From: Fibrobacteria bacterium AD312
GTDB lineage: Bacteria > Fibrobacterota > Fibrobacteria > Fibrobacterales > Fibrobacteraceae
Length of the DNA: 64,000 bases
Direction of reading: 5' to 3'
NCBI GenBank assembly: GCA_001462345.1
Contig: LIUM01000010.1
Coordinates: 25,517-89,516, forward strand
This document shows, one piece after another, positions 63,815-64,000 of the stretch (the first letter of the stretch is position 1; each line of letters opens with the position of its first letter). A program made the position numbers and the translations under genes. The notes under the pieces were generated by a model. The model had not been told where the DNA came from. It saw nothing but the letters and a program-made list of their open reading frames with translations, and made no database searches.

Positions 63815-64000
63815 ATATTGTTGACGGTAATGGTGTTATCTCTTCGCTCGGGTTGACTTTATTTCGTTTTTTTCATGAATAACACCAGTATTGACGGAAA
63901 TGGTTTTTTCACTAAAGCTCAATGTTACTCTTGTTGACGGAAATGGTTTTTTCATTAAAACTCAATAATACTATTGTTGACGGAAATGGTTTTGCTTTCT
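63815..64000 (+). repeat. 43-bp tandem repeat array running off the window edge
   Basis: The core GTTGACGGAAATGG recurs. TTGACGG starts at 63891, 63934 and 63977, exactly 43 bases apart, and the whole unit is repeated with only a few changes. Diverged copies begin at 63821 (ACGGTAATGG) and 63853 (TTGAC followed by an altered unit). The array is cut by the right edge. Units nearer the edge are more alike. The whole 43 bases repeat, so this is not a CRISPR spacer pattern. No gene was seen in the 217 bases after the HAD gene. Confidence 0.88.

Noticed and set aside
63891..64000. CRISPR array
   Set aside because: The whole 43-base unit is repeated, with no unique spacers between short repeats, and no cas gene is present.

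Overview
The window reads as a chromosomal segment of a low-GC, Gram-negative bacterium, most likely from the Fibrobacterota or a close relative in the Fibrobacteres-Chlorobi-Bacteroidetes group. No rRNA is present, so this is inferred from gene content. The signs are a lipid A block (lpxD, lpxC, fabZ), an OmpA-family protein with thrombospondin type 3-like repeats, an acetylesterase-like protein with a serine-rich linker and a C-terminal sorting-like domain, a second protein with a type IX secretion (T9SS) type A-like sorting domain, a PorV/PorQ-like outer membrane protein, and several unrecognised beta-barrel proteins. By eye the DNA is AT-rich almost throughout. The last gene (62989-63783) looks clearly richer in GC.

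Layout. 1-9.1 kb is mostly accessory: a cut propeller protein, a lipoprotein, ligA, mntP, a truncated acetyltransferase remnant, a T9SS-type secreted pair, an outer membrane protein, a structured intergenic region, a GNAT acetyltransferase, a HAD phosphatase and an exported protein. 9.25-12.3 kb holds a large CHASE2 adenylate cyclase, divergent from ftsK. 12.5-20.2 kb is a plus-strand housekeeping run: ftsK-ispE-tRNA-Gln-rplY-pth-guaB-thiE-thiD. typA (minus) and ruvX plus a receiver-like protein (plus) follow. 23.1-27.9 kb is on the minus strand: a MauE/DoxX membrane protein with a small membrane protein, metG, and a porin with tandem Ala/Pro repeats. 28.0-33.5 kb is plus: an exported protein with a PIN-like protein, gamma-carbonic anhydrase with a diacylglycerol kinase-like protein, then lpxD-lpxC-fabZ. 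An esterase, ilvB-ilvN, radC, the OmpA repeat protein and a Pit-type phosphate transporter fused to a PhoU-like domain come next.

55.0 down to 44.8 kb looks like one long minus-strand operon with overlapping or nearly touching genes: glycosyltransferase, outer membrane protein, proA, hisI, tilS, ftsH, folP, cdaA (c-di-AMP synthase) and a membrane-anchored SUMF1-domain protein. 55.1-58.0 kb holds two glycosyltransferases and the PorV-like protein. 58.0-63.8 kb carries tRNA-Lys, mfd, an aldehyde dehydrogenase and a HAD phosphatase. The right edge runs into a 43-bp tandem repeat array that continues beyond the window.

Most of the window is conserved core metabolism. The most unusual items are the nine-fold 48-residue cysteine repeat in the OmpA protein, the Pit-PhoU fusion coupled to a small HTH-like protein, the 43-bp array, the hairpin-rich intergenic region at 7.09-7.32 kb, and a shared promoter-like signature in front of both tRNA genes. 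I saw no CRISPR array, prophage, insertion sequence or clear defence system.
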